From positions 2,914,001 to 2,978,000 of the forward strand of contig CBDBMH010000002.1 in the NCBI GenBank assembly GCA_965207275.1: DNA of 64,000 bases. The letters run 5' to 3'. The DNA is from Bin22 sp965207275. Lineage in GTDB: Bacteria; Chloroflexota; Dehalococcoidia; Lucifugimonadales; UBA3495. Numbering within the stretch: the stretch's first letter is position 1; each line of letters starts with the position of its first letter. The translations under genes were made by a program, and so were the position numbers. Below, in pieces: positions 21,566 through 29,528 of the stretch. The notes beneath the pieces are model-generated. The model worked only from the letters and a program-made list of their open reading frames with translations. It ran no database searches and was not told the DNA's origin.

Positions 21566-22270
21566 CTACCCCTCTTTGCCTGGCCTTTCACCGGCAATCG
21601 ACGCTATGCACGCCATCCGGTAACCCATTTCTTCCCCGAATCGGCGGGCCACGGAGGCGCGCAATTGAGACATGCCGGGTGGCGGTTGACCTATGCCCTC
21701 CAGCAGTCGGGCCAGGGAGGTAACCTCCCGGTCGGTGATGCCGCACGGCACTATCTGGGCAAACTTGGACAGGTCAGGATTGACGTTGATGGCGAAGCCG
21801 TGGTGGGCGATGCCCCGGCTGATTTTCACGCCGATGGCGGCAATCTTGGCGTCACTCACCCAGACGCCGGTACGCCCCGGCTCGGCGCCGGCCTGGACAC
21901 CAAAGTCGGCCAGGGAGTTGATGATGACCCGTTCCAGGGTGCGCACGTACTTCAGCGGCCCGCCCCATTCCCGCAGGTTGACGATGGGGTAGGCCACCAG
22001 TTGGCCCGGGCCGTGGTAGGTAACCTGGCCGCCCCGGTCCGTCTCCACCACGTCGATGCCCTGCTCGCGCAGTTGCCGTTCCGTCAGGGGGATGTGCTCG
22101 GGTCGGGACAGTCGTCCCCGGGTGTAGACGTGGGGGTGTTCCAGCAACAGCAGGGTGTTGGGCCGGTGGCCGTCGTGAACCGCATCCACCAGTTCGGTCT
22201 GGACCTGCCAGGCCCGGCGGTACTCCACAATACCCAGGCAGATTACCTGGCAATAGACATCTTCAGCCAT
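21566..22270 (-). CDS. lipB: Lipoyl(octanoyl) transferase
   Basis: This 234-residue enzyme moves octanoyl groups from acyl carrier protein to the lipoyl domains of 2-oxoacid dehydrogenases and the glycine cleavage H protein. The family motifs are all there: LEHPHVYTRGR, DRGGQVTYHGPGQLVAYP (the RGGxxTYHGPGQ block), AKIAAIGVKISRG with the catalytic Lys, HGFAINVNPDL, and the catalytic Cys in IVPCGI. The length matches LipB. The start is ATG at 22270. No lipA is next to it in this window. Confidence 0.95.
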   Translation of the reverse strand: MAEDVYCQVICLGIVEYRRAWQVQTELVDAVHDGHRPNTLLLLEHPHVYTRGRLSRPEHIPLTERQLREQGIDVVETDRGGQVTYHGPGQLVAYPIVNLREWGGPLKYVRTLERVIINSLADFGVQAGAEPGRTGVWVSDAKIAAIGVKISRGIAHHGFAINVNPDLSKFAQIVPCGITDREVTSLARLLEGIGQPPPGMSQLRASVARRFGEEMGYRMACIASIAGERPGKEG

Positions 22271-22455
22271 GGCGTTCCTGGGGTTGCAGCCCGAATATTT
22301 CGGATTGATGGCTCATTTACCCTGATCCGTCGCTTCCGTCCGCCTAGCGGGAGCGGGAACCTCGCTCGGGATTCTATCTCCCGGTCAACTGCGAGACGGC
22401 GATTTCCCCACCCTCCCCCGATTATAGCCCGGCGGGCAAGGGGGCAATTGCCGCT

Positions 22456-23151
22456 TTATGACAGGACATCAGTTAGATTCGACCTCCTGGCCACCTGTTG
22501 TTGGCTGATTTGCCATACCAATAGCCCCAGCAGCATTGCCGCCACCAATTGAAACCCTCCGGCAATAAGCACAACGGAATTATCGCTTTGCATTGCCTCC
22601 AGGGTGGTCGAATTTCTGCCCCAAAAGTAATACCAACTAATCAGGTTGCCGATAATCCACGCTAACCACCAGACTACTGTCAGCGCGCCAATGCACGAAG
22701 CCCTGGCACCGACTGGATGGCTTCGATACCACAACTCTCGCATTATCGGCAAGGGCTGCCAGATGTTCGCAAACGGAACGAACCACCAGCCAACGGCCCA
22801 TCCGGGAGTGAACTGTGGCTCCCCTTCAGTAGATATTTTCATGTTCCTCATGTTATCTGCAACACGGTAAACCCAAAAAAGGAATCCGACTGCCAGGACC
22901 AGGTACGAGGCAAGATAGAGCCACGACCCTGTCATCACCCGTAGGTCGTTGGCGGCGGCTTCCGCAGGGCTGACCGTCCCGCCGGCCAGGGCGTACTCTA
23001 TCAGGGAATTCTCCTTTAAGGTGAAAGCCATCGTCATGACTTCTGACGCAATGAAGATAAGCAGAAGGCAAAGGACAATGATCATAAGGCGGTAGGGCGA
23101 CTTGAAATGCCTGACGCGGGGCGCGTACAAGTGCGTTGTTTGTGAAGACAT
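22456..23151 (-). CDS. DUF4328-type membrane protein
   Basis: This 231-residue protein has four hydrophobic segments and the DUF4328 core: FLFWVYRVADNMRNM, then FTPGWAVGWWFVPFANIWQPLPIMRELW, in which the FxPGWAVGWWFxPxxN pattern is diagnostic. The function is unknown. ATG at 23151 is chosen because AGGAGG lies 8 bases upstream; the open frame runs further but without a ribosome-binding site. It begins 22 bp after the lipoprotein gene ends, on the same strand, and may be transcribed with it. Confidence 0.82.
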   Translation of the reverse strand: MSSQTTHLYAPRVRHFKSPYRLMIIVLCLLLIFIASEVMTMAFTLKENSLIEYALAGGTVSPAEAAANDLRVMTGSWLYLASYLVLAVGFLFWVYRVADNMRNMKISTEGEPQFTPGWAVGWWFVPFANIWQPLPIMRELWYRSHPVGARASCIGALTVVWWLAWIIGNLISWYYFWGRNSTTLEAMQSDNSVVLIAGGFQLVAAMLLGLLVWQISQQQVARRSNLTDVLS

Positions 23152-23173
23152 TGTTAGCAACCTCCTGGGCGGG

Positions 23174-24091
23174 TTACCCGCAGATTGAGTCAAGGGGTTC
23201 GAAGGCTTTCGTAAAGCCAGCGGTGGAGAATCTATAGGTGTGACTGTCTGTGCCCGTTGAGGTATAGACTTTAAACTCCAGCCTTGTTGCACCACGCTTT
23301 AATGCGTTGATGATATCTCTGGCCTGAGTAACTGGAGCGAAGACGGCGTAGCTGCCACCTTCGTACTGCTCAGCGTTCCAAGTGCGTCCCGCGCGGTCCG
23401 CCCCGTCCACGCTGTACTCCACCCTTCGGTCTGGCTCGTCATAACCGTACGGTCTTGGAATTGAGAGGCGTTCATTCCAAGAAATGTAGACTTCCCGTAT
23501 GATTCTGCCATTCTGTCTCTGGCAATCAAGTTGGAGTGCACCGACAGATTGCAGGAAACTAGCGGAGCCTTGCGCGTAGAGCAGAATACGGGGCAGGCCG
23601 GCTTCATCACCCTCCAGCCCCAAAGACTTGAGCTCTGGCCAAGTAGTCCAATCTCCCGTTGGATTTGGAACGGCCGTTGGCGTCGGCGTACGGGTCGGCC
23701 TTGGAGTACGTGTGGGCGTAGCCGTAGGTCGAGGAGTAGGTGTAGCGGTTGCCGTAGGTGTGGGCGTGTTGGTCGGGGTAGGCGTTGGGAAAGGAGTGTA
23801 GGTGGGAAGGGGCGTAGCCGTGGGATACGGTGTGTACGTCGGGCGCGCCGTAGCTGTGGGGTACGGGGTGGCCGTCGGCGGATCCGTCGGCGTGGGGTAC
23901 GGCGTCGCGGTCGGATACGGCGTGTAAGTAGGCAATGCCGTGGCTGTGGGTATGGCGGCCAAATGGGCCTGCACTTGGGCCGTTACGGTGGCGGGAACGT
24001 CCGGAGTGGGCTGTGGCGCCGGCTGCGGGGCCGTGCAACCGGCCAGGGCAACCAGAACTAAACTCAGGCACAAGGTAACGATGTAACGCAT
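23174..24091 (-). CDS. Lipoprotein with Thr-Pro-rich stalk
   Basis: This 305-residue protein begins with a lipoprotein signal peptide, MRYIVTLCLSLVLVALAGC, with Cys19 as the lipidation site. About 110 residues of Thr/Pro/Tyr/Ala low-complexity repeats follow (TYTPYPTATP, PTPTPTNTP units), a flexible stalk common in secreted Chloroflexota proteins. The C-terminal 140 residues form a globular domain of unknown family (DWTTWPELKSLGLEG, LPRILLYAQG, EVYISWNERL). ATG at 24091 follows GAGGGGG in the reverse reading. It is probably exposed outside the membrane. Confidence 0.78.
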   Translation of the reverse strand: MRYIVTLCLSLVLVALAGCTAPQPAPQPTPDVPATVTAQVQAHLAAIPTATALPTYTPYPTATPYPTPTDPPTATPYPTATARPTYTPYPTATPLPTYTPFPTPTPTNTPTPTATATPTPRPTATPTRTPRPTRTPTPTAVPNPTGDWTTWPELKSLGLEGDEAGLPRILLYAQGSASFLQSVGALQLDCQRQNGRIIREVYISWNERLSIPRPYGYDEPDRRVEYSVDGADRAGRTWNAEQYEGGSYAVFAPVTQARDIINALKRGATRLEFKVYTSTGTDSHTYRFSTAGFTKAFEPLDSICG

Positions 24092-24373
24092 GGAAAACCC
24101 CCTCGAAAGTAAGAATTTGGCTGACCTGACACAGCCGCCAGCGCCCACGGGCAAGACGTCTCGAAAGGAGGCACGCGGCCCAAACCCTTAAAGAGGTCTT
24201 GCGAGAGGGGGAAACCTGGTTGTACCGCTGGGACTGTGGCGATGTAAGAACACTGGCCTGTCAACCGACTTGGAAAACTCTGACCGGCCTTGATATTGGT
24301 CACAGGCGTGTGCGGAAGCCGCCCGGGCGTCAATGACGCCGGGCCGGAGGCCAGTGATCAGGTAGCTTGGGGG

Positions 24374-24862
24374 TTATTCCAGCAGGGGAGCGGAACCGGT
24401 CAATAAGGCGACCGGCGGGGCCAATCGATTGGAGTCGGGGAAGAAACCTGGCAAAGCCTGGACAATTGGCAGGGCGTCCGGAGTAGAACTACGGAATGCG
24501 AGAATCCCGGGAAGGGACCACGGCAACCTCCCTAATCTGGCGGCCAGCATAGCCAGCGGCGCGCAAAGAGAGCGGCGGTTAGTCAGGCCGACCAACTGCC
24601 TCCCCACTCCGTAGCAGACGACCGTCATGAAGAAGGCGGTCAGCCATAGTTGGCCGTTCACCAGCAGCAAGTCACCGCTTGTGTCCGACGCAAAGTCGAA
24701 CAGCGCTTCAGTGAAAGAACCACCCATGGCTGCAACCCCGCCGGCAATCAGCAGGGCGAAGAACGTCGGAATTATCCAGGGCAGAGTCGCGCTCGACAAC
24801 GTCCACGTCCTCAAGACGGAAAGAGGCAGCTTGCGCTGGTCGCGTCGCAGAAAGTTCAACAT
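24374..24862 (-). CDS. Possible membrane protein, unknown
   Basis: A 162-residue open frame with two or three hydrophobic segments (about residues 26-47 and 70-90), starting MLNFLRRDQRKLPLS. The first 90 residues look like the N-terminal part of a small permease-like or Yip1-like protein; the rest is Pro/Leu-rich and less convincing. The start at 24862 lacks a clear ribosome-binding site. It may be a decayed gene. Confidence 0.4.
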   Translation of the reverse strand: MLNFLRRDQRKLPLSVLRTWTLSSATLPWIIPTFFALLIAGGVAAMGGSFTEALFDFASDTSGDLLLVNGQLWLTAFFMTVVCYGVGRQLVGLTNRRSLCAPLAMLAARLGRLPWSLPGILAFRSSTPDALPIVQALPGFFPDSNRLAPPVALLTGSAPLLE

Positions 24863-25250
24863 GTTACATTTACTCTAACCCATACCAACGTGCCGAGCAA
24901 CCGACGGGTGTCAGCAGGGCAAAGGCATTATGCTCCGGGGAAAGCCCCCTTTCCGGCGCCGGTGGAATGGGACTCAGGCGGACCTCCGGCGGGCTGGAAG
25001 CGCGAACCTGCCACCGCGGCTATCCCTCCAGCGACAACTGCGCCCCTTTCGCCGTATTCAAAATGCCACTGCCCTGGTGACACTTGCCTCTTGATCCCCT
25101 GGGTAACGCTTCCCTACCATACTTTCATGGCCCATTCACAACCTGGCCCTGCCAAGCTCCGATCACTCCCATCGCCCGGGGAGCGGAAAATCCGCCCTGG
25201 ACTGGGGGGAGGCCGAAAATGAGCGTCTCCCTGGCTCAAGTCTGGAAAGT

Positions 25251-25396
25251 GGCCCAAAACGGCCCAAAACGGCCCGGAATGGCCCGCTTGGTCTACCCAT
25301 TTCCTATCTGGACGGCGGCCCATTTTCGGGCCACCGGGACGCCATCTGACCCACCTTCCAGATACGAAACAGCCCAAAATGGCCCAAAATGGCGCG
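25251..25396. repeat. Clustered GGCCCAAAAC/T decamers
   Basis: Two clusters, at 25251-25287 and 25370-25396, each hold two perfect or near-perfect GGCCCAAAAY decamers followed by a GGCCCGGAA or GGCGCGGAA variant; the flanks are also alike. Confidence 0.6.
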
Positions 25397-25701
25397 GAAA
25401 TCAAAAAAATGCCTTATCTGAAGACCCCGAGGCAGGGAGAACTCACTGGCTGGCCCATGTTTCAGGCTCTTTAATCGGTGATTGGTTTTCTCGTTGGCAG
25501 GGAACTTGAAGGGGGCTGTCCCCGGGACAATGGCAAAATGCTTCGGGGAAGACCCTCGTTCCCGCGCAGCAGGGAACCTCGACCATGGAGCCTGCGGGTT
25601 TCACTTGAGCCACACCGCGCCCCTCCTACCGGAATTAAAATGCAATTGCCCTGCCAGTGTCGGTAAGTAGCGTTCCGTACTGGGTGGTTCCTTCGCCGAA
25701 T

Positions 25702-25749
25702 CGTAGGGGTCCGCCTCAGGCGGATGGCTGCCCTGGTCTCACCCACGAA
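25702..25749. repeat. Interspersed palindromic repeat, family E
   Basis: CGTAGGGGTCCGCCTCAGGC then GGATGGCTGCCCTGGTC and CACGAAA; its partner at 34471 has CGTAGG, GTCCGCCCCAGGCGGAC, CCCTGGTC and CACGAAAC in the same order. Confidence 0.65.
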
Positions 25750-25798
25750 AACACTTGAATTGGAACGCTACCGTGTCAGTAGCCCGCGTCCCACTCAA

Positions 25799-25838
25799 TT
25801 GCCCACCCTCCTTAACTGGTATAGTATTGAGTCAATAC
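25799..25838 (+). promoter_or_regulatory. Candidate promoter and operator of the Cox-like operon
   Basis: TTGCCC (25799-25804), a 15-bp spacer and TATAGT (25820-25825) resemble a sigma-70 promoter. The perfect inverted repeat GTATTGA-G-TCAATAC (25824-25838) overlaps the -10 box, a typical place for a repressor. It ends 18 bp before the first ATG. Confidence 0.5.
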
Positions 25839-25856
25839 GATGAGGCAGAGAGAATT

Positions 25857-26348
25857 ATGGCCCAAAGCATAAACTTGAAGGTGAACGGCCAGGACCGCCG
25901 GGTGGAAGCCCCGGCCCGCCGCCTGCTGGTGGACCTGCTGCGCTACGACCTGGGGCTCACCGGCACCAAGGAAGGCTGCAGCGTCGGCGTGTGCGGCGCC
26001 TGTACCGTCCTGGTGGACGGCGAGATGGTGGCTTCCTGCATTACCCTGGCCGCCGCGGTCAACGGCTCTGAAATCACCACCATCGAGGGGCTGGTCCAGG
26101 ACGGTCGGCTCCATCCCGTACAGCAGGCTTTCATCGACTACGGCGGCTTCCAGTGCGGCATTTGCACCCCGGGACAGGTGATGGCCGCCAAGGCCCTGCT
26201 GGACGAAAATCCACGGCCCACCGAGGCCGAGGTGCGGGACTGGATGATGGGTAACCTGTGCCGCTGTACCGGCTACTACAAAATCCTGGAGTCGGTGGTG
26301 GCCGCCATGAGCCCCGCAGCTGGGCACGATGGGGGCGCGGAATACTGA
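25857..26348 (+). CDS. CoxS-like [2Fe-2S] subunit of a molybdenum hydroxylase
   Basis: This 163-residue protein is the small iron-sulfur subunit of the xanthine dehydrogenase / CO dehydrogenase family. Both cluster domains are intact: the plant-type ferredoxin CSVGVCGACTVLVDGEMVASC, and the helical domain with FQCGICTPGQV and GNLCRCTGY. It carries electrons from the molybdenum site to FAD. ATG at 25857 fits the family start; the frame is open further upstream without meaning. It overlaps the next gene by one base (TGATG). No catalytic large subunit is encoded with it. Confidence 0.92.
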   Translation: MAQSINLKVNGQDRRVEAPARRLLVDLLRYDLGLTGTKEGCSVGVCGACTVLVDGEMVASCITLAAAVNGSEITTIEGLVQDGRLHPVQQAFIDYGGFQCGICTPGQVMAAKALLDENPRPTEAEVRDWMMGNLCRCTGYYKILESVVAAMSPAAGHDGGAEY

Positions 26349-27262
26349 TGATCGACTTCGAATTTCACCAGGCCACCGACCTGGACCACGCCTTCACCCT
26401 GCTGGCAAACTATGGCGACGACGCCCGCCTGATGTCCGGCGGCACCGCCCTGGTGCTGCAGATGAAGCAGCGCTTTTCCCAGCCCGGCCACGTCATCGGC
26501 CTGCGGCGCCTCCCCGGCCTGGACACTATCGAGGCGGCGGACGACGGCAGCATCCGCATTGGCGGCCTGTGTACCCAGCGGCAGGTGGAGAACCATCCGC
26601 TGCTAACCCAGCGCATACCCCTGGTGACCCAGACCTACCGTCACGTGGCCACGCCCCGCATCCGCAACATGGCCACGGTGGGGGGCGGCCTGGCCCACGG
26701 CGACCCAAACCAGGACCCGCCGCCGTCCCTGATAGCCCTGGGCGCATCGGTGGTCCTCTCCTCGGCCAACGGCGGCCGGCGCATCCTGCCGGCGGAGGAA
26801 CTGTTCGTGGACTACTTCGAGACCGACGTGCGCCCCGGCGAGATTATCACCGGCCTGGTGGTTCCGCCGGCTCCGGCTGGGGCCGGTACCGCCTACCTGA
26901 AGTTCCTGCCCCGAACCGCCGACGACTACGCCACGGTTTCGGTGGCTGCGGTGGTAACCCCCAACGAAGCGGGCAACTGCGGCGACATCCGCATCGTCCT
27001 GGGGTCGGTGGGCCTGACCCCCATCCGCGCCACCGCCGCCGAGGATGCCCTGCGTGGCCAGCCCCTGACCGACCAGGCCATTCGCCAGGCAGCGGCCACG
27101 GTTCAGGACGCGGTTGACCCGCTGGACGACCACCGGGGCTCCGCGGCGTACAAACGGGAAATGGCCGAGGTCTTCACCCGTCGGGCCATCGTCCAGGCCA
27201 TTCAGCAGGCCGCCGCCGCTCATCCTGAGCCTGTCGAAGAGCGGGATGGCATAGCGCCATGA
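26348..27262 (+). CDS. CoxM-like FAD-binding subunit of a molybdenum hydroxylase
   Basis: This 304-residue flavoprotein is the medium subunit of a CO dehydrogenase/xanthine dehydrogenase-type enzyme. FAD-binding blocks are visible: DDARLMSGGTALV and TPRIRNMATVGGGLAHGDPNQDPPPSLIAL (the ATVGGxxAxxDPxxD loop), then DHRGSAAYKREMAEVFTRRA at the C-terminal domain. ATG at 26348 overlaps the previous stop. The last 13 residues (HPEPVEERDGIAP) are encoded by a copy of an interspersed repeat, so the original C-terminus may have been replaced. Its own stop overlaps the start of the CoxG-like gene. Confidence 0.92.
   Translation: MIDFEFHQATDLDHAFTLLANYGDDARLMSGGTALVLQMKQRFSQPGHVIGLRRLPGLDTIEAADDGSIRIGGLCTQRQVENHPLLTQRIPLVTQTYRHVATPRIRNMATVGGGLAHGDPNQDPPPSLIALGASVVLSSANGGRRILPAEELFVDYFETDVRPGEIITGLVVPPAPAGAGTAYLKFLPRTADDYATVSVAAVVTPNEAGNCGDIRIVLGSVGLTPIRATAAEDALRGQPLTDQAIRQAAATVQDAVDPLDDHRGSAAYKREMAEVFTRRAIVQAIQQAAAAHPEPVEERDGIAP
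27219..27244. repeat. Interspersed repeat, family D, in the 3' end of the CoxM-like gene
   Basis: CTCATCCTGAGCCTGTCGAA then GAGCGG, a sequence known as a dispersed repeat in many GC-rich genomes. Here it is coding. Confidence 0.65.
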
Positions 27263-27714
27263 AGCTGGAGAATCGCTGCGTCGTGCCCGCCGACCGGGCT
27301 GCCGCCTGGGACCTGGTCATGGACCTGCCCCGGGTGGCACCCTGCGTCCCCGGCCTGTCCGCGCTGGAAGCCGACGGCGAAGACCGGTTCACCGGAACCT
27401 TGCAGGCCCAGGCCGGCCCCATGCGGGTGAACCTGTCCGGGTCGGTCCGCATAACTGCCCAAGACGCGGAAAGGGGCGAGGCCCACTTTCTGCTGGAGGC
27501 CGCCGACCGCCGCGTCGGCGGCTCCGTCAAGACCACCATGACCCTGCGGTTGACCCCCACCGCCGACGGCCAGACCGAACTGACCATCGCCACCGACACC
27601 GCCTTCATGGGCGCCCTGGGCGCCCTGGGCCAGCCCATAATCCGCCGCAAAGCCGCCGCCACCGTGGAGGAGTTTGCCAGGAATTTGGCGGGGCTGGTGG
27701 AACAGTCGTGCTGA
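27259..27714 (+). CDS. CoxG-like SRPBCC-domain protein
   Basis: This 151-residue protein is a START/Bet v1-like (SRPBCC) domain of the CO dehydrogenase subunit G family, which anchors or matures molybdenum hydroxylases. Family pattern: VVPADRAAAWDLVMDLPRVAPCVPG, FTGTLQAQAGPMRVNLSG, LLEAADRRVGGSVKTTMTL. The C-terminal membrane helix found in some CoxG proteins is missing. It overlaps the CoxM-like gene by 4 bases (ATGA) and ends 22 bp before a strong terminator, so the operon stops here after three genes. Confidence 0.88.
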   Translation: MKLENRCVVPADRAAAWDLVMDLPRVAPCVPGLSALEADGEDRFTGTLQAQAGPMRVNLSGSVRITAQDAERGEAHFLLEAADRRVGGSVKTTMTLRLTPTADGQTELTIATDTAFMGALGALGQPIIRRKAAATVEEFARNLAGLVEQSC

Positions 27715-27735
27715 CTCGAACTGCACTGCAAGCAG

Positions 27736-27766
27736 AAACGCCCGGGAAATCAACTCCCGGGCGTTT
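27736..27766. terminator. Strong bidirectional terminator
   Basis: A perfect 12-bp stem AAACGCCCGGGA / TCCCGGGCGTTT with a 7-base loop and flanking A and T runs. It ends the Cox-like operon and the convergent CapA-like gene. Confidence 0.9.
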
Positions 27767-27787
27767 CTATTGCCTAGCTGACCGGCA

Positions 27788-29155
27788 CTAAACCCGTATC
27801 ACCCCCACCAGGTCCCCGTCCTCCTCCTCAATCGAAATCTCCGTCCCAAAGGGCTTCGACACTTCCTGCAGCCACGTAAGCGTTTCCCGCGCTATGGGTC
27901 CTTCGGCCAGAACCGGACGGCCCCGCTGGGGAATGGGGCGACCGAAGCCCATATCTATGGGATAGAGAATCACCTCCCGCAGATCGCCTGCGGAGTAGTT
28001 GCACACGGCAACCACGCTCTGCCAGAACACCGGGTCGGCGGCAAAGGCGCGGGTGCCGCCGCCCGAGCGGGTGTCCAGGTAATCGCCGGGGGTGCTGTTG
28101 AAGTCCAGGCCAAAGCGGCGGTAGGCTTCGTGGGGCAGCCACAGGACACTTTCGTTCTGGAAGATGAAGTTGCCCAGGCTGTAGAAGATGGGCCGGTTCT
28201 TGTAGATTTCGATGCCCCGCAGGAAGTGGGGGCCGTGGCCCACGAAGGCGGCGCAACCCTGGTCGATGGTCCAGCGGGCGAAGTCTGTCAGGAAGTGTGG
28301 CGGCGACAGCCGTGAGTGACCGTGGAAGTCCCCGTCGGGCCCGCTCTCGTGGCAGTGGACGCCGTAGACCTGCCAGTCGGATTGTTTCTGCGTTCCCCGG
28401 ATCCAGTTGCCGATGCCCAGCCGGTCATCTTCGTTCAGGGCGGTGCGGATGGCGTATTCCTCGTCCAGGATGAACTTGTTCTCCAGGAAGTCAATCTCGG
28501 TGCCGTGGTCGGGGGCGTCCTCGTTCCCCCGAAAGCCGAAGTGGCGGTGGAAGGCGTGCTCTTCCTCGTAGCCCAGTTCCAGGTTGGCCTTCCGCAGGGC
28601 GTCAAACACGTCCTGCTGCACGTGGTGAGTAATGTCATGGCGCAGAGCGTTGACCCCCGGTCGTCCTCGGAAGTCGGGACGGCCGGCCCCGGCCCGGGAC
28701 TGTTCACTGTAGGTGCTGGTAGCCCCCATGACCGCCACGCGACCCCGGGCCGAGTCCACGTAGGCCGGGGCCCGGGCCTCGTCCAGGTCGCGGCCGCCGC
28801 CGGCGTAGGGCAGGTCAATCTCGCGACAGTGTTCCAGAGTAGTGAGGAAGCCGCCCTCGGAGTAGTCGAAGGAGTGGTTATTGGCGGCGGTTACCGCATC
28901 GATGCCCATCCATTTCAGTTCGTCCAGGTTATGGGGATCGGAGCGGGTGTAGGTGGCGCTGCTCCACTGCCAACTGCTCTCGAAGTCGTGAAAGAGCATT
29001 TCCAGGTTCACCAGGGAAACGTCCGCGCCCCGCAGGATTTCCACCAGCTTGAGAAAGCGGGGCTCCTGGAAGGCCCTCATCCGGCGGGTTATCATGGCGT
29101 CGCCGCCCAGGGCAATGGAAATATCGCGGCGCTCGGCATCGTATATCGTGGTCAT
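27788..29155 (-). CDS. CapA-family metallophosphatase-like protein
   Basis: This 455-residue protein belongs to the CapA/PgsA family (poly-gamma-glutamate synthesis-type, calcineurin-like fold). Motifs in order: GGDAMITRRM, NLEMLFHD, AANNHSFDYSEGG (the NNHxxDxG-type block) and HGPHFLRGIEIYKNRPIFYSLGNFIF. The length is typical. There is no signal peptide, unlike the Gram-positive CapA of capsule synthesis, so a cytoplasmic hydrolase role is likely. ATG at 29155 has AGGAGG five bases upstream. No capsule genes are near. The substrate is unknown. Confidence 0.85.
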   Translation of the reverse strand: MTTIYDAERRDISIALGGDAMITRRMRAFQEPRFLKLVEILRGADVSLVNLEMLFHDFESSWQWSSATYTRSDPHNLDELKWMGIDAVTAANNHSFDYSEGGFLTTLEHCREIDLPYAGGGRDLDEARAPAYVDSARGRVAVMGATSTYSEQSRAGAGRPDFRGRPGVNALRHDITHHVQQDVFDALRKANLELGYEEEHAFHRHFGFRGNEDAPDHGTEIDFLENKFILDEEYAIRTALNEDDRLGIGNWIRGTQKQSDWQVYGVHCHESGPDGDFHGHSRLSPPHFLTDFARWTIDQGCAAFVGHGPHFLRGIEIYKNRPIFYSLGNFIFQNESVLWLPHEAYRRFGLDFNSTPGDYLDTRSGGGTRAFAADPVFWQSVVAVCNYSAGDLREVILYPIDMGFGRPIPQRGRPVLAEGPIARETLTWLQEVSKPFGTEISIEEEDGDLVGVIRV

Positions 29156-29384
29156 GCTGCCTCCTTGAGTAGTAGCACAAGGGTGGGGTGGGTTAGGTGG
29201 GGGCATTTTAGCAGATTTGGGGTAGGGCGGTTGACCAAATATTGGCGGCTGGCGGGGATGGATCTTACCTGCAAACTCCGCCTGCGCCGTCTTTCCCGAC
29301 GGCGAAGTTGCCCCTTCTCCTCCAGGGCCGGTTCAGGTGATGGTATATACTAATGCGATACCTCCGATTTCAAGGTATGTTGAG

Positions 29385-29528
29385 ATGATAGCCGGTATTG
29401 TTTTCCTGGCGGGCCTCCTGCTGGTGGTTTTCTGGATAGCCAATGATCCGCGGCGGGTGTTTTGGCGGGACCCGCGCCGAAGAGACAGTCGCGGATCTCA
29501 CCTGCCCATCAGGTTCTTCTGGTGGTAG
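29385..29528 (+). CDS. Possible small membrane protein
   Basis: A 47-residue open frame, MIAGIVFLAGLLLVVFWIAN followed by a basic tail. It would be one membrane helix with a positive C-terminus. AAGG lies about 10 bases before the ATG. Its stop overlaps the likely GTG start of the transporter gene, which supports coupling, but the frame could also be a leader of no importance. Confidence 0.35.
   Translation: MIAGIVFLAGLLLVVFWIANDPRRVFWRDPRRRDSRGSHLPIRFFWW

Larger units (their letters stand above)
24863..25856. other. Long non-coding region with degenerate repeats
   Basis: Nearly 1 kb without a supported gene. Two related copies of one degenerate sequence lie at about 24929-25085 and 25535-25665; each begins ATGCTCCGGGGAA or ATGCTTCGGGGAA and ends GCCCCT, an AAAATGC segment and GCCCTG. 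Between them are two clusters of a GGCCCAAAA decamer. A family E repeat and the Cox promoter region close the stretch. Confidence 0.6.

Noticed and set aside
25114..25404. Minus-strand open frame of 96 residues across the GGCCCAAAA clusters
   Set aside because: It contains duplicated low-complexity Trp/Gly/Pro sequence, no ribosome-binding site and no recognisable domain.
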